From Stenotrophomonas sp. SAM-B (GTDB lineage Bacteria; Pseudomonadota; Gammaproteobacteria; Xanthomonadales; Xanthomonadaceae), in the NCBI RefSeq assembly GCF_013387485.1, contig NZ_JABBXB010000018.1, forward strand, positions 1-49,962: a DNA stretch of 49,962 nt. The letters run 5' to 3'. A program made the translations under genes and the position numbers. Positions 23,494-33,040 of this stretch are shown here, piece by piece. How positions within the stretch are numbered: position 1 is the stretch's first letter; each line of letters starts with the position of its first letter. Below the pieces are notes generated by a model. The model did no database searches, was not told the origin of the DNA, and saw nothing but the letters and a program-made list of their open reading frames with translations.

Positions 23494-26400
23494 TCGACCA
23501 CGACCTGCTCGACGATCCCTACCTGGCGCTGCCGCTGGACGGCGTGCGCCTGATCGAGGCCAGCGCGGGGACCGGCAAGACCTTTACCCTGGCCACGCTG
23601 TTCACCCGGCTGGTGGTGGAGAAAGGCTGGCGCATCGGCCAGATCCTGGCCGTCACCTTCACCGATGCCGCGACGCAGGAACTGCGCAAGCGCATCCGCG
23701 AGCGCCTGGCGCTGGCCGCACAGCTGGTGGAGCGCGTGCCGAGCGAACAGGACAGCCCGGAGGTCGCCTTGACCCGGGTGATCCTGCAACGCCAGCTCGC
23801 GCTCGGTGAAGAAACCCCGGCTGCGCTGGCGCGCCGGCTGCAGACCGCGGCCGATGAAATCGACCTCGCCTCGATTTTCACCATCCATGGCTTCTGCACC
23901 CGCGTGCTGCGTGAGCATGCCCTGGAGAGCGGACATACCTTCGATCCGCCGACCCTGCTGCCCAGCGAGCGGGAGCTGCACGAGGAACTCGCCGCCGACC
24001 TCTGGCGCGTGCATGCCAACGACCCGGCCACGGTCGATGCGCTGACCTGGCTGTGGTCGTCTCCCGAGGCGCTGGCCGGCGATCTCTCCACGCTGATCAA
24101 GCCCTTGCCGTTGCTGCCGCCGCGCCCCACCCACAGCGTCGACGACCCGGCGCCGCAGCTGCGGCTCGCCGCTGCGGCCCTGGCCGACGCGATCGAGGCG
24201 TACGCCGAGGACGCGCAGGCACAGATCGCCACCGCCTTCGATCGCAAGGTCTTCGACGGCCGCCGAGCCAAACGGCCGAGTTTCGACAAGGCCTTCGGCG
24301 AGCTGTTTGCCGGCCGCAGCGCGCAGCACTGGCCGCGCGGCGACAAGAGCCACCTGGGCAAGCTGCTGCCGGTGCAGCTGCTGGCCTTCTGCAAGGACGG
24401 CATGGAGGGACAGTGCCCGGTCTCGCCGCTGTTCGATGCGCTGCAGTGCTGGTGGCATGCCGCCGACGCGCGTGAGCAGTGGCTGCGTCAGCAGGCCACC
24501 GCGTTCCTGCATGACCTGCGCGACGAAGCGCGTGCGCGCCTGGCCGAGCTCAAGCGGATCGGCCGCGTGCAGACCTACGATGACCTGATCGACGGTGTCG
24601 CCGATGCACTGGAGGGCCCGCACCGGGCGACCCTGGTGCAGCAGCTGCGTGCGCAGTATGCGATCGCGCTGGTGGACGAGTTCCAGGACACCGACGACCG
24701 TCAGTGGGGCATCTTCCAGCGCGTGTTCGGCGATTCGGAGGAGACCCGCGAGGCCGGCTTGGCCCCGGCGCTGTTCCTGATCGGCGATCCCAAGCAGGCG
24801 ATCTACGGCTTCCGCGGCGGCGACATCCATACCTACCTGAAGGCCAAGCGCCAGGCCGACGCGGCGCCCGCGCTGGACCGCAACTTCCGCTCGCGTCCGG
24901 CGGTGCTGCACGCGATCGAAGCGCTGTACGCCAATGCCGGTGAACGTGCCTTCCTCGAGGCCGACATCGCCTTCGAGCCGGTGCATCCCGGCAGCACCCG
25001 GGTGGATGCGGATTTCCTGCGCGACGGGATACCCGCGCCCGGCCTGACCGTGCGCGTGCTGCACAACACCGAGGGCGGCGACCTCAAGGCCGATCCTTCC
25101 CGGCAGCAGGCCAGCGACGCTTGCGTCGCCGCGATCCACCAGATCCTCAGCGAGGCCCGCGAAGGGCGCGCGCTGCTGCGCGGTGCGCCCGTGCAACCCG
25201 GCGACATCGCGGTGCTGGTGCGCTCGCACAAGGAAGCCACGCGCATCCAGCAGGCGCTCGGCGCGGTGGGAATTCCTGCGGTCGCCGCGGGCAAGCAGAG
25301 CCTGTATGCCACGCCCGAAGCACACGACCTGCGCCTGTTGTTGCTGGCCCTGCTGCAGCCGGCCGACGAAGGGCGCCTGCGCGCCGCGCTGTCGACCGTG
25401 CTGCTCGGCGAAGATGCCGAGGCGATCGACGCGCTGGAACGCGAAGGCGATGCACAGCGCTCGTTCCAGGTGCGGTTGCTGGAATGGCGCGAGCGCTGGC
25501 AGCGCGGCGGTCCGTTCGCGGTGATTGCCGATCTCTGCGCCGAACATGCCGAGCGCCTGCTCGGTCTGCTGGATGGCGAGCGCCGCCTGACCAACTACCT
25601 GCAGCTGGGCGAACTGCTGCAGCAGGCGGCCGGGCAGACCCTGGGCATGCATGGCCTGCTCGACTGGCTGCAGGTGCAGATGGCGCATGCCGACCAGGAC
25701 GACGAGCAGCAGCTGCTGCGCCTGGAATCGGATGCGCGCCGCGTGCAGATCATCACCCTGCACAAGAGCAAGGGGCTGGAGTATCCACTGGTGTTCCTGC
25801 CGTTCGTCGGCATCGGCGGCGGCGCGCCCAACACCGAGGCCAACTGCACGGTGTACGCCAACGGCCGCCGTGAGCTGCATTGGAAGCTGGACAAGGACGA
25901 CAGCTGGAGTGCGGCCAGCACGCGCAGCGCGCAGGAACAGGAAGCCGAAGACGCGCGCCTGCTCTACGTCGGGCTGACCCGTGCCGAGCACGCGCTGTGG
26001 ATCGCCGCCGGCGATCTCGCCGGGCTGGCCAGAACCCGCCTGGCGCCGATGCTGTCGGACCTGGAGGCGCTGCGTGCGCATCCGGACATCGCCGTGATCG
26101 AGGGCCCGGTGGAACCCCGCCCGGCGCAGCTCGCGTTCGAGCGCGAGGGCGAACTGCCACCGGTACGCGCGCTGACCCGCCGCGTGCCGCACGACTGGTG
26201 GGTGTACAGCTTCACCCAACTGGCGCATGCCGACGCGGGCCATGACACCGATGCGGCCGCGACCGAAGTACCGGCCCCCGCCGCCGACGAACCGGCCGGC
26301 GTGGACCTCACGCTGGAGACGGAACAACCGGCCGTGCCCCTGGAAGAGATCGACCCGCGCTTCATGGGCAGCCGCTTCGGCAACGTGCTGCACGATGCGC

Positions 26401-27131
26401 TGGAAAACACCGACTTCGCGCAGTGGGGCGGCTGGCAGGTTGGGCAGTCGGCACCCGGCGAGGAAGCCGAGATCCTGCGTGCTTCGCTGCGCGCGGAAGG
26501 CTATGCCGAGGAAGACCTGGACGATGGCGTGACCCTGTTGACCGCGCTGGTCGGCCAGACCCTGACCGTGCCCCTGCCGGAAGGCGGCGCACTGCACGAC
26601 CTGCCGGCCGAGGCACGCCGCGCCGAAATCGAGTTCCACTTCGCGATGCAGCCGACCGCGGTGCCGGCATTGTTGACCCTGCTGCACGCGCACGGGCTGG
26701 TCCGCGACCGCCATGGCTTCGGCACGCGGCGGCGGCTGGAGGGCCTGATGACCGGCAAGATCGATCTCACCTACGTGCGCGCGGACCGCTGGTACGTGCT
26801 CGACTACAAATCCAACCGCCTGCCCGGCTACGACGCGGCGCGGCTGGCCAGTGCGATGCAGCACAGCGAATACGATCTGCAGGCGCTGATCTACACCGTG
26901 GCGCTGCATCGCTGGTTGCGCTTCCGGCTGGGCGCGCAGTACGACTACACGCGCGATATGGGCGGCATCCGCTACCTGTTCTGCCGTGGCCTGGATGCCC
27001 GCCGCGAAGACAGTCCCGGCCTGTACGCACACCGCTTCGATCCGGCCCTGGTCGATGCACTGGATGCGCTGTTCGCCGGTGGCGAACACGCCCAGGCCCG
27101 CATGGCCGCGCGCGCACGGGGGGAGGCATGA
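23490..27131 (+). CDS. recB: Exodeoxyribonuclease V subunit beta (RecB)
   Basis: A 1213-residue helicase-nuclease. Walker A ASAGTGKT is at 24-31, the UvrD-type motif LVDEFQDTDDRQW near 394-406, and GDPKQAIYGFRGGDI near 432-446. The RecB nuclease domain lies at the C-terminus: HDALE (about 967-972), GKIDLTYV (about 1090) and LDYKSNRLPGY (about 1103-1113) hold the metal-binding His, Asp and catalytic Lys. It unwinds DNA 3' to 5', degrades it and loads RecA after Chi. ATG overlaps the recC stop and its own stop overlaps the recD start (ATGA in both cases). Length is close to the E. coli 1180 residues. Confidence 0.94.
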   Translation: MIDHDLLDDPYLALPLDGVRLIEASAGTGKTFTLATLFTRLVVEKGWRIGQILAVTFTDAATQELRKRIRERLALAAQLVERVPSEQDSPEVALTRVILQRQLALGEETPAALARRLQTAADEIDLASIFTIHGFCTRVLREHALESGHTFDPPTLLPSERELHEELAADLWRVHANDPATVDALTWLWSSPEALAGDLSTLIKPLPLLPPRPTHSVDDPAPQLRLAAAALADAIEAYAEDAQAQIATAFDRKVFDGRRAKRPSFDKAFGELFAGRSAQHWPRGDKSHLGKLLPVQLLAFCKDGMEGQCPVSPLFDALQCWWHAADAREQWLRQQATAFLHDLRDEARARLAELKRIGRVQTYDDLIDGVADALEGPHRATLVQQLRAQYAIALVDEFQDTDDRQWGIFQRVFGDSEETREAGLAPALFLIGDPKQAIYGFRGGDIHTYLKAKRQADAAPALDRNFRSRPAVLHAIEALYANAGERAFLEADIAFEPVHPGSTRVDADFLRDGIPAPGLTVRVLHNTEGGDLKADPSRQQASDACVAAIHQILSEAREGRALLRGAPVQPGDIAVLVRSHKEATRIQQALGAVGIPAVAAGKQSLYATPEAHDLRLLLLALLQPADEGRLRAALSTVLLGEDAEAIDALEREGDAQRSFQVRLLEWRERWQRGGPFAVIADLCAEHAERLLGLLDGERRLTNYLQLGELLQQAAGQTLGMHGLLDWLQVQMAHADQDDEQQLLRLESDARRVQIITLHKSKGLEYPLVFLPFVGIGGGAPNTEANCTVYANGRRELHWKLDKDDSWSAASTRSAQEQEAEDARLLYVGLTRAEHALWIAAGDLAGLARTRLAPMLSDLEALRAHPDIAVIEGPVEPRPAQLAFEREGELPPVRALTRRVPHDWWVYSFTQLAHADAGHDTDAAATEVPAPAADEPAGVDLTLETEQPAVPLEEIDPRFMGSRFGNVLHDALENTDFAQWGGWQVGQSAPGEEAEILRASLRAEGYAEEDLDDGVTLLTALVGQTLTVPLPEGGALHDLPAEARRAEIEFHFAMQPTAVPALLTLLHAHGLVRDRHGFGTRRRLEGLMTGKIDLTYVRADRWYVLDYKSNRLPGYDAARLASAMQHSEYDLQALIYTVALHRWLRFRLGAQYDYTRDMGGIRYLFCRGLDARREDSPGLYAHRFDPALVDALDALFAGGEHAQARMAARARGEA

Positions 27132-29026
27132 GCCTGCTCACCACGCTGTACCGTGGCAACAGCGCCTTGCGTACCATCGACCACGCGCTGGCGCAGAGCC
27201 TGCGCCGGTTGCGCCCGGACACGCCCGATGCAGTGCTGCTGGGTGCCGCACTGGCATCGCTGGCGGTCTCGGAAGGGCACGCCGGCCTGGACCCGCACCA
27301 ACCGCAGCGGCTGATCGACGCCGAGATCGAGTGGCCTGCGCCCGACGTGTGGCTGGCGCAGCTGCGCGCCTCGCCGTGGGTGGATGTGCCGGAGACGGAT
27401 GACGTGGTCGCCGGGGATGCGCCGCTGGTACTGGAGAACGGGCTGCTCTATCTGCGCCGTTACCGCGAGTACGAGCGCCGCCTCGCCGTTGGCCTGCAGC
27501 GCATCGCCACGCATCCGCTGGCCGAGGCCGATCCCGGCACCCTGGCCACGCTGTTCGGCCAGCTGTTCCCGCAGGCGCGCGACGGCATCGATCACCAGGC
27601 GCGTGCCGCCGCCGTCGCGCTGCGCCATCCGCTGGTGCTGGTGACCGGTGGCCCCGGTACCGGCAAGACCACCACCATCGCGCGGCTGCTGGTGCTGCTG
27701 GCCGCACAGGCGGTGCAGGCCGACCAGGCACTGCCACGGGTCGCGCTGGCCGCGCCCACCGGCCGCGCCGCCGAGCGCATGGCCGAGAGCCTGCGCCTGG
27801 CCGTGCAGCGGCTGCGCCTGGTCGGCATCGCGCCGGCCCTGTGCGATGCGATGCCGAGCACGGGCACCACCCTGCATCGCCTGCTCGGGGTCATCCCCGA
27901 TTCGCCGCGCTTCCGCCATCACGCCGACAACCCGCTGCCGTATGACGTGGTGGTGGTGGACGAGGCCTCGATGATCGACCTGCCGCTGATGACCAAGCTG
28001 GTCGAGGCGGTCGCCGACGGCAGCCGGCTGGTGCTGCTCGGCGATCCCGATCAGCTGCCCTCGGTGGAAGCCGGTGATGTGCTCAGTGCGGTCCTGCGCG
28101 CCAGTGGCGATGGCCTGGGCACCCAGGCCGATGACGCGCAGGCCCTGCGCGCGCTGCTCGCGCCCGATGCGCTGCAACCGCTGGCACCGCCACGTCGGTT
28201 CGGCGGCCGGCGCGTGCAGCTGCAGCGGGGCTACCGGCAGACCGACGCGCTCGATCTGGCGCCGCTGGCGCATGCCGTGCGCGACGGCAACAGTGCCACC
28301 GCACTGGCGCTGCTACGCATGGGCAGGCTCGCCGGTGTGCACTTCCACGAAGACCAGAGCGATCCACTGCAGCACCACCGCGAGCAGCTGCTCGGGCATT
28401 GGCGTGGCCTCGGTGAAGCGGCCGATCCCGGCGTGGCGCTGGCCAATGCCGGCCGCATCCGCCTGCTCACCGCCGTGCGCGAAGGCCCACAGGGTGCACG
28501 CGGACTCAATGCCCGTATCGAAGCGCTGCTGGCCGGTGTGCCGCGCCCGGGCATGGCGCCGGGTTATTTCCACGGCCGGCTGCTGCTGATCACCGAGAAC
28601 AGCTACCGGCACCGCCTGTTCAACGGCGACATCGGCATCTGCCTGATCGATCGACAGGGCAGCGTGACCGCCTGGTTCCCCGGCGAGACGCCGGACCAAC
28701 CGCGCGGCTTCCACCCCGGTGCGTTGCCCGCACATGAAAGCGCGTTCGCGATGACCGTGCACAAGGCGCAGGGCTCGGAGTTCGATGAGGTCTGGCTGCA
28801 GCTGCCGCGACGCGACAACCGCGTGCTGTCGCGCGAGCTGATCTACACCGGCATGACCCGCGCGCGGCAGTCGTTGCATGTGCTCGGCAATGCGGAGGTA
28901 CTGGAGGCCGCGTTGGCGCGGCATGCCAGCCGTCTGTCGGGCCTGGCCGCACGCCTGCAGGGCGGCGTGGAGGAAACGCTGGCCGACGCCGTCGTGACGG
29001 CGCCGGCCCAGGGGCAGTTGTTCTAG
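27128..29026 (+). CDS. recD: Exodeoxyribonuclease V subunit alpha (RecD)
   Basis: A 632-residue 5'-3' helicase subunit. Walker A GGPGTGKTTT is at about 174-183, Walker B VVVDEASMID near 275-284, the motif LGDPDQLPSVEAGDV near 303-317, and the UvrD-C2 segment AFAMTVHKAQGSEFDEV near 540-556. The open frame extends upstream inside recB, but the ATG at 27128, overlapping the recB stop, is preceded by GGGGAGGC, a strong ribosome site. With recC and recB it makes a complete RecBCD. A hypothetical minus-strand gene converges 14 bases downstream, with no obvious terminator in between. Confidence 0.93.
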   Translation: MSLLTTLYRGNSALRTIDHALAQSLRRLRPDTPDAVLLGAALASLAVSEGHAGLDPHQPQRLIDAEIEWPAPDVWLAQLRASPWVDVPETDDVVAGDAPLVLENGLLYLRRYREYERRLAVGLQRIATHPLAEADPGTLATLFGQLFPQARDGIDHQARAAAVALRHPLVLVTGGPGTGKTTTIARLLVLLAAQAVQADQALPRVALAAPTGRAAERMAESLRLAVQRLRLVGIAPALCDAMPSTGTTLHRLLGVIPDSPRFRHHADNPLPYDVVVVDEASMIDLPLMTKLVEAVADGSRLVLLGDPDQLPSVEAGDVLSAVLRASGDGLGTQADDAQALRALLAPDALQPLAPPRRFGGRRVQLQRGYRQTDALDLAPLAHAVRDGNSATALALLRMGRLAGVHFHEDQSDPLQHHREQLLGHWRGLGEAADPGVALANAGRIRLLTAVREGPQGARGLNARIEALLAGVPRPGMAPGYFHGRLLLITENSYRHRLFNGDIGICLIDRQGSVTAWFPGETPDQPRGFHPGALPAHESAFAMTVHKAQGSEFDEVWLQLPRRDNRVLSRELIYTGMTRARQSLHVLGNAEVLEAALARHASRLSGLAARLQGGVEETLADAVVTAPAQGQLF

Positions 29027-29040
29027 CCCCGTGTCCGGTC

Positions 29041-29436
29041 TTACTCCGGGATCACCACGGTGCCATCGGGGAACACGATGGCGCCGTCACCGCTGACATC
29101 GAAGAAGCCCAGCTGGTGGGTGTTGGCCAGCACCTGCACCAGGCCGTGCGCGTTCTCGGCCACCTCGTCATCGAACGAGGCGTAGACCACGTGCTGGCCG
29201 ATGCTGTAGTCGGTCACTTCCGGGCGGTCGTCTTCCTCATCGGACAGCGGGCCGTCCATCGGCGGGTAGTGCTCGGCAAGCGCGGCGAAAAACGCCTGCA
29301 GCGCCGGTACCGACACCTTCGGGTCGTCGTAGTCGTGCGTCTCGTTCCACTCGGTCTGGGCGTCATACCACTGCAGGAAGGCCTCGGCCTCGCGCGGGGC
29401 GACGGCGGGGTCGAACACCATCAGGTCGTAACTCAT
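29041..29436 (-). CDS. Conserved-looking cytosolic hypothetical protein
   Basis: A 131-residue acidic protein without signal peptide or membrane helix. It opens with MSYDLMVFDP and has a run PLSDEEDDRPEVTDYSIGQHVVYASF in the middle. The opening SYDLMVFDP..APR...F..WY resembles small proteins found in many proteobacterial genomes with no known role. AAGGTGA stands seven bases before the ATG, and codon use fits the neighbours, so it is a real gene. It lies between recD (convergent) and the efflux locus on the same strand, 85 bases downstream of the FUSC stop. No function is proposed. Confidence 0.75.
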   Translation of the reverse strand: MSYDLMVFDPAVAPREAEAFLQWYDAQTEWNETHDYDDPKVSVPALQAFFAALAEHYPPMDGPLSDEEDDRPEVTDYSIGQHVVYASFDDEVAENAHGLVQVLANTHQLGFFDVSGDGAIVFPDGTVVIPE

Positions 29437-29521
29437 CGGGAATCACCTTGATCCATGCGCAAATGCATGCGTCAGGATAGCCCTGATCGGCGCGGACCGG
29501 CCGGCCCGCGCCCTGGCCGGT

Positions 29522-31579
29522 TCAGCGCGGCGCGGGCAGGCCGGGTGGGCCTGCGGTGGTCTCGGCCGGCGCTGCGGCCACCGGTGCCTCGGGGAACAGC
29601 GCATAGCGCAGTCCGATCAGGCCCATCAGGGCCTCATCGCGGGCCTTGCCGGCCTCCACGGTCTGCACGCGCTTGAGCGAGGCCTCCAGCCGGGCCTGCA
29701 GCCCCGTGGGGGCGGGCAGGGGACGCCGACGCGCCGCCTGCGCGCGGTAATGGGCCGCCACCTCGTCCAGGATCGCGTCGATCGCGGCCACGCTGGCCGC
29801 CGGCAGTCCGTGCCGCGAGCGGCGCAGTTGCAGGATGTTCAGCCCGATCCGCGCTTCGGTGAGCATGTCCACCGAGGCGATGTCGCTGCCTTCCGGCGTG
29901 GCCGCCAGGCGCGGTGCGAGCAGGCCGAGCAGATCGAGCATGCGCGCGGCGAACTGCTGGCGGTCCTGCTGGCCGCGGCCCTCGGCCGCATCGGCCAGCG
30001 TGTTCCAGCCCTGGCGCACCAGCCGGCGCGCGGTCCACTCGGCACCCACCGAGCGGAACAGCCGCGTCATCACCACCGCAAAGCCGATCCCGATGAACAT
30101 CGCCACGGCCGAGTTGATGAAGCTCTGGATGTTGGCGCTGTAGGTGTTCTGCACGTTCAGCAGCGCCACCAGGTTGACCGTCAGCGGCAGGCCGATCAGC
30201 GCGGTCTTGGGCCGGTGCAGCAGCAGGCCCAGCGGCAGGAAGATCACCGCCAGGACCAGCACCAGGCTGCCGAAGTCGTGCACCGCCGGGAAGATCCCGA
30301 ACAGGTACACGCCGGCCACCAGGCTGGCCACGATGGCCCACAGCAGGAAGGACAGCATGCTCGGCGCGGGATCGTCCTGCGCGGCGAAGAACGCGGCGGC
30401 CACCGCGGCCATCATCGCGCCGTTGCCACCGCCTTCCCAGCCGAGCCCGATCCACAGCACGCAGTAGGTCATCAGGGCGACGCCGGCACTGGCCGCGGAG
30501 AACAGCGCCATGCCGTAGTCCACGTGGCGTACGTGGTCCACGCGCTGGGTGCGCACGCGGTAGTGCGCGGTATCGCTCGGCGCGGTGCCTTCGTCGATGG
30601 CCGCGTGCAGGGTGGTGCAGTCCTGCCAGAGGTCGACCAGTTCTTCCAGGCGCAGCAGCAGGGTGACCAGCAGCAGGTGATCCAGCTCGCCGTCCACTGC
30701 CGGCTTGAGTGCGACGATGCGCGCGCGCAGCGTGGCGTAGGCGCTGGCACTTGATCGGCCCGGCTGCTCCAGCCAGTGCGCCAGATCGGCGATCAACGGC
30801 TCCAGTCCGGGCGGCAGCGCGCGGCCCCCCGCACGCAGTGCCCCCAGCCGGTCGGCGATCGAGGAGAGCACCGGCAGCATCAGCAGCATGCGCTCGCGCA
30901 GTCGCTCCATCGAAACCGCCGCGCCGGCATGGCGCGGGTCGTCACGGCGCATGAATTCGATCAGCGCTTCGAACTGCACCAGGTCGGCGGCCAGGCGGTT
31001 GCGCGGGCCGTGCGCATGGCCGCGCGTCAGGATCTGCCGGCACCAGTCGGCGGCATCGCCCATCCAGCTGCCGATCCGCGAGCGCAGCATCGGCCGCACC
31101 GAGGCGGGGAAGAACAGCGAGGCGAACAGCACGGCCACCACGGTGCCGAGGATGATCTCCTCGCTGCGTGCCACGACGGTGTCGAAGATGGTGTCCGGCG
31201 AGGTCACCGCCGGGAAACCGATGAAGGCGGTGGTGTAACCGGCCAGCAGGAAGGCATAGCCGCGCGGGCCGCGGTTGAGCAGGGCGATGAACAGGCACGC
31301 GGACAGCCACAGCGACATCGCCGCGCTGAGCAGCAGTGGCGTTTCCACCAGGTGCGGCAGCATCCACAGCGTGGCCGCGCCGGCGATCAGCGTGCCCAGG
31401 ATGCGGTAGGCCCCCTTGGCGCGGGTCGGGCCGAGCATCGGCTGGGTCACGATGTAGACCGTGGCCATCGCCCAGTACGGGCGCGAGAGGTTGCCGGCCA
31501 GCCCGATGTACAGCGCCGCGATCGCGGCCAGGAAGGTCTTGACCGAGAACAACCAGGCCTGTCTGTCCAGCAGCAGCAT
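29522..31579 (-). CDS. FUSC-family inner-membrane transporter (AaeB-like)
   Basis: A 685-residue protein with two blocks of hydrophobic helices (about 10-155 and 370-500), each followed by a soluble part. It opens with WLFSVKTFLAAIAALYIGLAGNLSRPYWAMATVYIVTQP, the FUSC / aromatic-acid-exporter hallmark. It is the inner-membrane pump of a tripartite system with HlyD and NodT partners encoded just upstream. Relatives export p-hydroxybenzoate (AaeB) or fusaric acid (FuaA of S. maltophilia). GAGGT lies just before the ATG, three bases after the NodT stop. The known fuaABC locus is LysR-controlled, whereas a MarR gene heads this one, so this is probably a different pump. Confidence 0.88.
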   Translation of the reverse strand: MLLLDRQAWLFSVKTFLAAIAALYIGLAGNLSRPYWAMATVYIVTQPMLGPTRAKGAYRILGTLIAGAATLWMLPHLVETPLLLSAAMSLWLSACLFIALLNRGPRGYAFLLAGYTTAFIGFPAVTSPDTIFDTVVARSEEIILGTVVAVLFASLFFPASVRPMLRSRIGSWMGDAADWCRQILTRGHAHGPRNRLAADLVQFEALIEFMRRDDPRHAGAAVSMERLRERMLLMLPVLSSIADRLGALRAGGRALPPGLEPLIADLAHWLEQPGRSSASAYATLRARIVALKPAVDGELDHLLLVTLLLRLEELVDLWQDCTTLHAAIDEGTAPSDTAHYRVRTQRVDHVRHVDYGMALFSAASAGVALMTYCVLWIGLGWEGGGNGAMMAAVAAAFFAAQDDPAPSMLSFLLWAIVASLVAGVYLFGIFPAVHDFGSLVLVLAVIFLPLGLLLHRPKTALIGLPLTVNLVALLNVQNTYSANIQSFINSAVAMFIGIGFAVVMTRLFRSVGAEWTARRLVRQGWNTLADAAEGRGQQDRQQFAARMLDLLGLLAPRLAATPEGSDIASVDMLTEARIGLNILQLRRSRHGLPAASVAAIDAILDEVAAHYRAQAARRRPLPAPTGLQARLEASLKRVQTVEAGKARDEALMGLIGLRYALFPEAPVAAAPAETTAGPPGLPAPR

Positions 31580-31582
31580 GGC

Positions 31583-33040
31583 TTACCTCGCGGCCGTGCC
31601 GGTGGCGACGGCGTCGGCATTCCAGCCGCCGCCGAGCACCAGGAACAGCTGGATCTGGTCGCGCGAGACCTGCGCCTGCGCCTCGGCGAGGGTCGCATCG
31701 GCGCTGGCCAGGCTGCGGTCGGCGTCCAGGCTGGCCAGGTAGGGCGTGCGTCCGCCCTGGTACAGACGGCGGTTCTGGCTGGCGGCCAGGTCGGCCTGCT
31801 GCTGCGCCTGCTGCAGGAACTGCAGGCGCTGCAGATCCTGGGCATAGCGGCTCAGCGCGGTCTGGGTTTCGCGCAGCGCCTGCAGCACGCTGTGGTCGAA
31901 CTCGGCCAGCGCGGCGTCGGCACCGGCTTCGGTGGCGTGGATGCGTGCGTGCGTGCCGGAGGAGGGCAGCGTCCAGGAAATCAGCGGACCGATCGACCAT
32001 TGCTGGGTCAGCGGCGTGCCGAAGTCTTCCAGCAGGCCGGCCGCACCGACCGAGGCGCCCAGGCGGATGTCCGGGTAAAGCTCGGCGGTGGCCACGCCGA
32101 TCCGCGCGGTGGCGGCGGCCAGCTTGCGCTCGGCCTGGCGGATGTCCGGGCGGCGTTGCAGCAGCGCGCGGCCATCGCCGATCGGCAGGGCCTGGGCCAG
32201 GGTCGGGGCCTGGCTGCAGTCGCTCACGCCCTCGGGCAGCTGGCCCGGCGTGCGGCCAAGCAGGGCGGCCAGCTGGTATTCGGAGGCCTGGCGGTGTGCA
32301 CGCAGCGGCGGCAGCGCGGCCTGCAGCATCGCGACCTGGGCATTGGCGCGGGCCAGCTCCGGCGGCGTACCGCGACCGGCCGTGATCAAGCGCTGGGTGA
32401 CCTCGCGGCTGCGCTGCTGCAACTGCAGCGAGTGCTCGGCCACGTGCAGCTCATGGTTGGCGTGGCAGATGTCGACGTAGCTGCCGGCCACCTGCGCGAC
32501 CAGCGACACGCGCGCCAGGTCCATCGCGGCGGCGGTGGCCTGCTCGTCGGCATGCGCGGCCTCGGAGGCGCGCTTGAGCTTGCCGAACAGATCGAACTGG
32601 TAGGACACCGCGAACTTGCCGTCGGCCAGGTTGATCGGCGGCAGTTCGTGTTCGAGCAGGAATGATTCGGCCGAGAGCTGCGCGCGGCTGACCCCGGCCT
32701 CGGCCTCGTACTCAACGCCACCTGCATCCAGCGCCTGCTCGTAGACGGCGGCGGCGCGGCGCAGGTTGGCATCGGCGACCTTCAGTTCGACGTTGTCGCG
32801 CAGCGCCTGCTGCACCAGCGCGTTGAGGGTGTCGTCTTGGTACAGCTCCCACCAGCGCGCGGGCAGCGCGGCGCCAGCGGCAACCTGCGGGTTGCCGGTC
32901 TCGAGGAAGGCGGCATTCGCCTCCGGCCGCTGGAAGGCGGACCCGGCCGGCACCGCGTAGTCCGGACCGACGGTGCGGCATGCGGCCAGCGTGGTCAGCG
33001 CCAGCCCCAGCGCGATGCGGTGCAGCGCCGGGCGGTTCAC
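31583..33040 (-). CDS. NodT-family outer-membrane efflux lipoprotein
   Basis: A 485-residue TolC-like outer-membrane channel. Signal peptide with lipobox LAAC (Cys21), followed by TVGPDYAVP, the standard opening of the RND-type NodT family. Two OEP repeats are visible (about 60-250 and 270-470), the second with LLQRRPDIRQAERKLAAATARIGVATAELYPDIRLGASVG. The start is a GTG that overlaps the HlyD stop by four bases (GTGA). It completes the tripartite pump with the HlyD and FUSC proteins. Confidence 0.9.
   Translation of the reverse strand: MNRPALHRIALGLALTTLAACRTVGPDYAVPAGSAFQRPEANAAFLETGNPQVAAGAALPARWWELYQDDTLNALVQQALRDNVELKVADANLRRAAAVYEQALDAGGVEYEAEAGVSRAQLSAESFLLEHELPPINLADGKFAVSYQFDLFGKLKRASEAAHADEQATAAAMDLARVSLVAQVAGSYVDICHANHELHVAEHSLQLQQRSREVTQRLITAGRGTPPELARANAQVAMLQAALPPLRAHRQASEYQLAALLGRTPGQLPEGVSDCSQAPTLAQALPIGDGRALLQRRPDIRQAERKLAAATARIGVATAELYPDIRLGASVGAAGLLEDFGTPLTQQWSIGPLISWTLPSSGTHARIHATEAGADAALAEFDHSVLQALRETQTALSRYAQDLQRLQFLQQAQQQADLAASQNRRLYQGGRTPYLASLDADRSLASADATLAEAQAQVSRDQIQLFLVLGGGWNADAVATGTAAR

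Noticed and set aside
23397..27089. Minus-strand open frame of 1230 codons opposite recB
   Set aside because: It is antisense to a clear RecB, has low-complexity Gln/Gly/Arg/Ala composition and no recognisable motif; long antisense frames are expected in G+C-rich DNA.
26423..27127. N-terminal extension of recD inside recB
   Set aside because: This part is an out-of-frame reading of recB; the ATG at 27128 has a strong ribosome site and the family's normal N-terminus.
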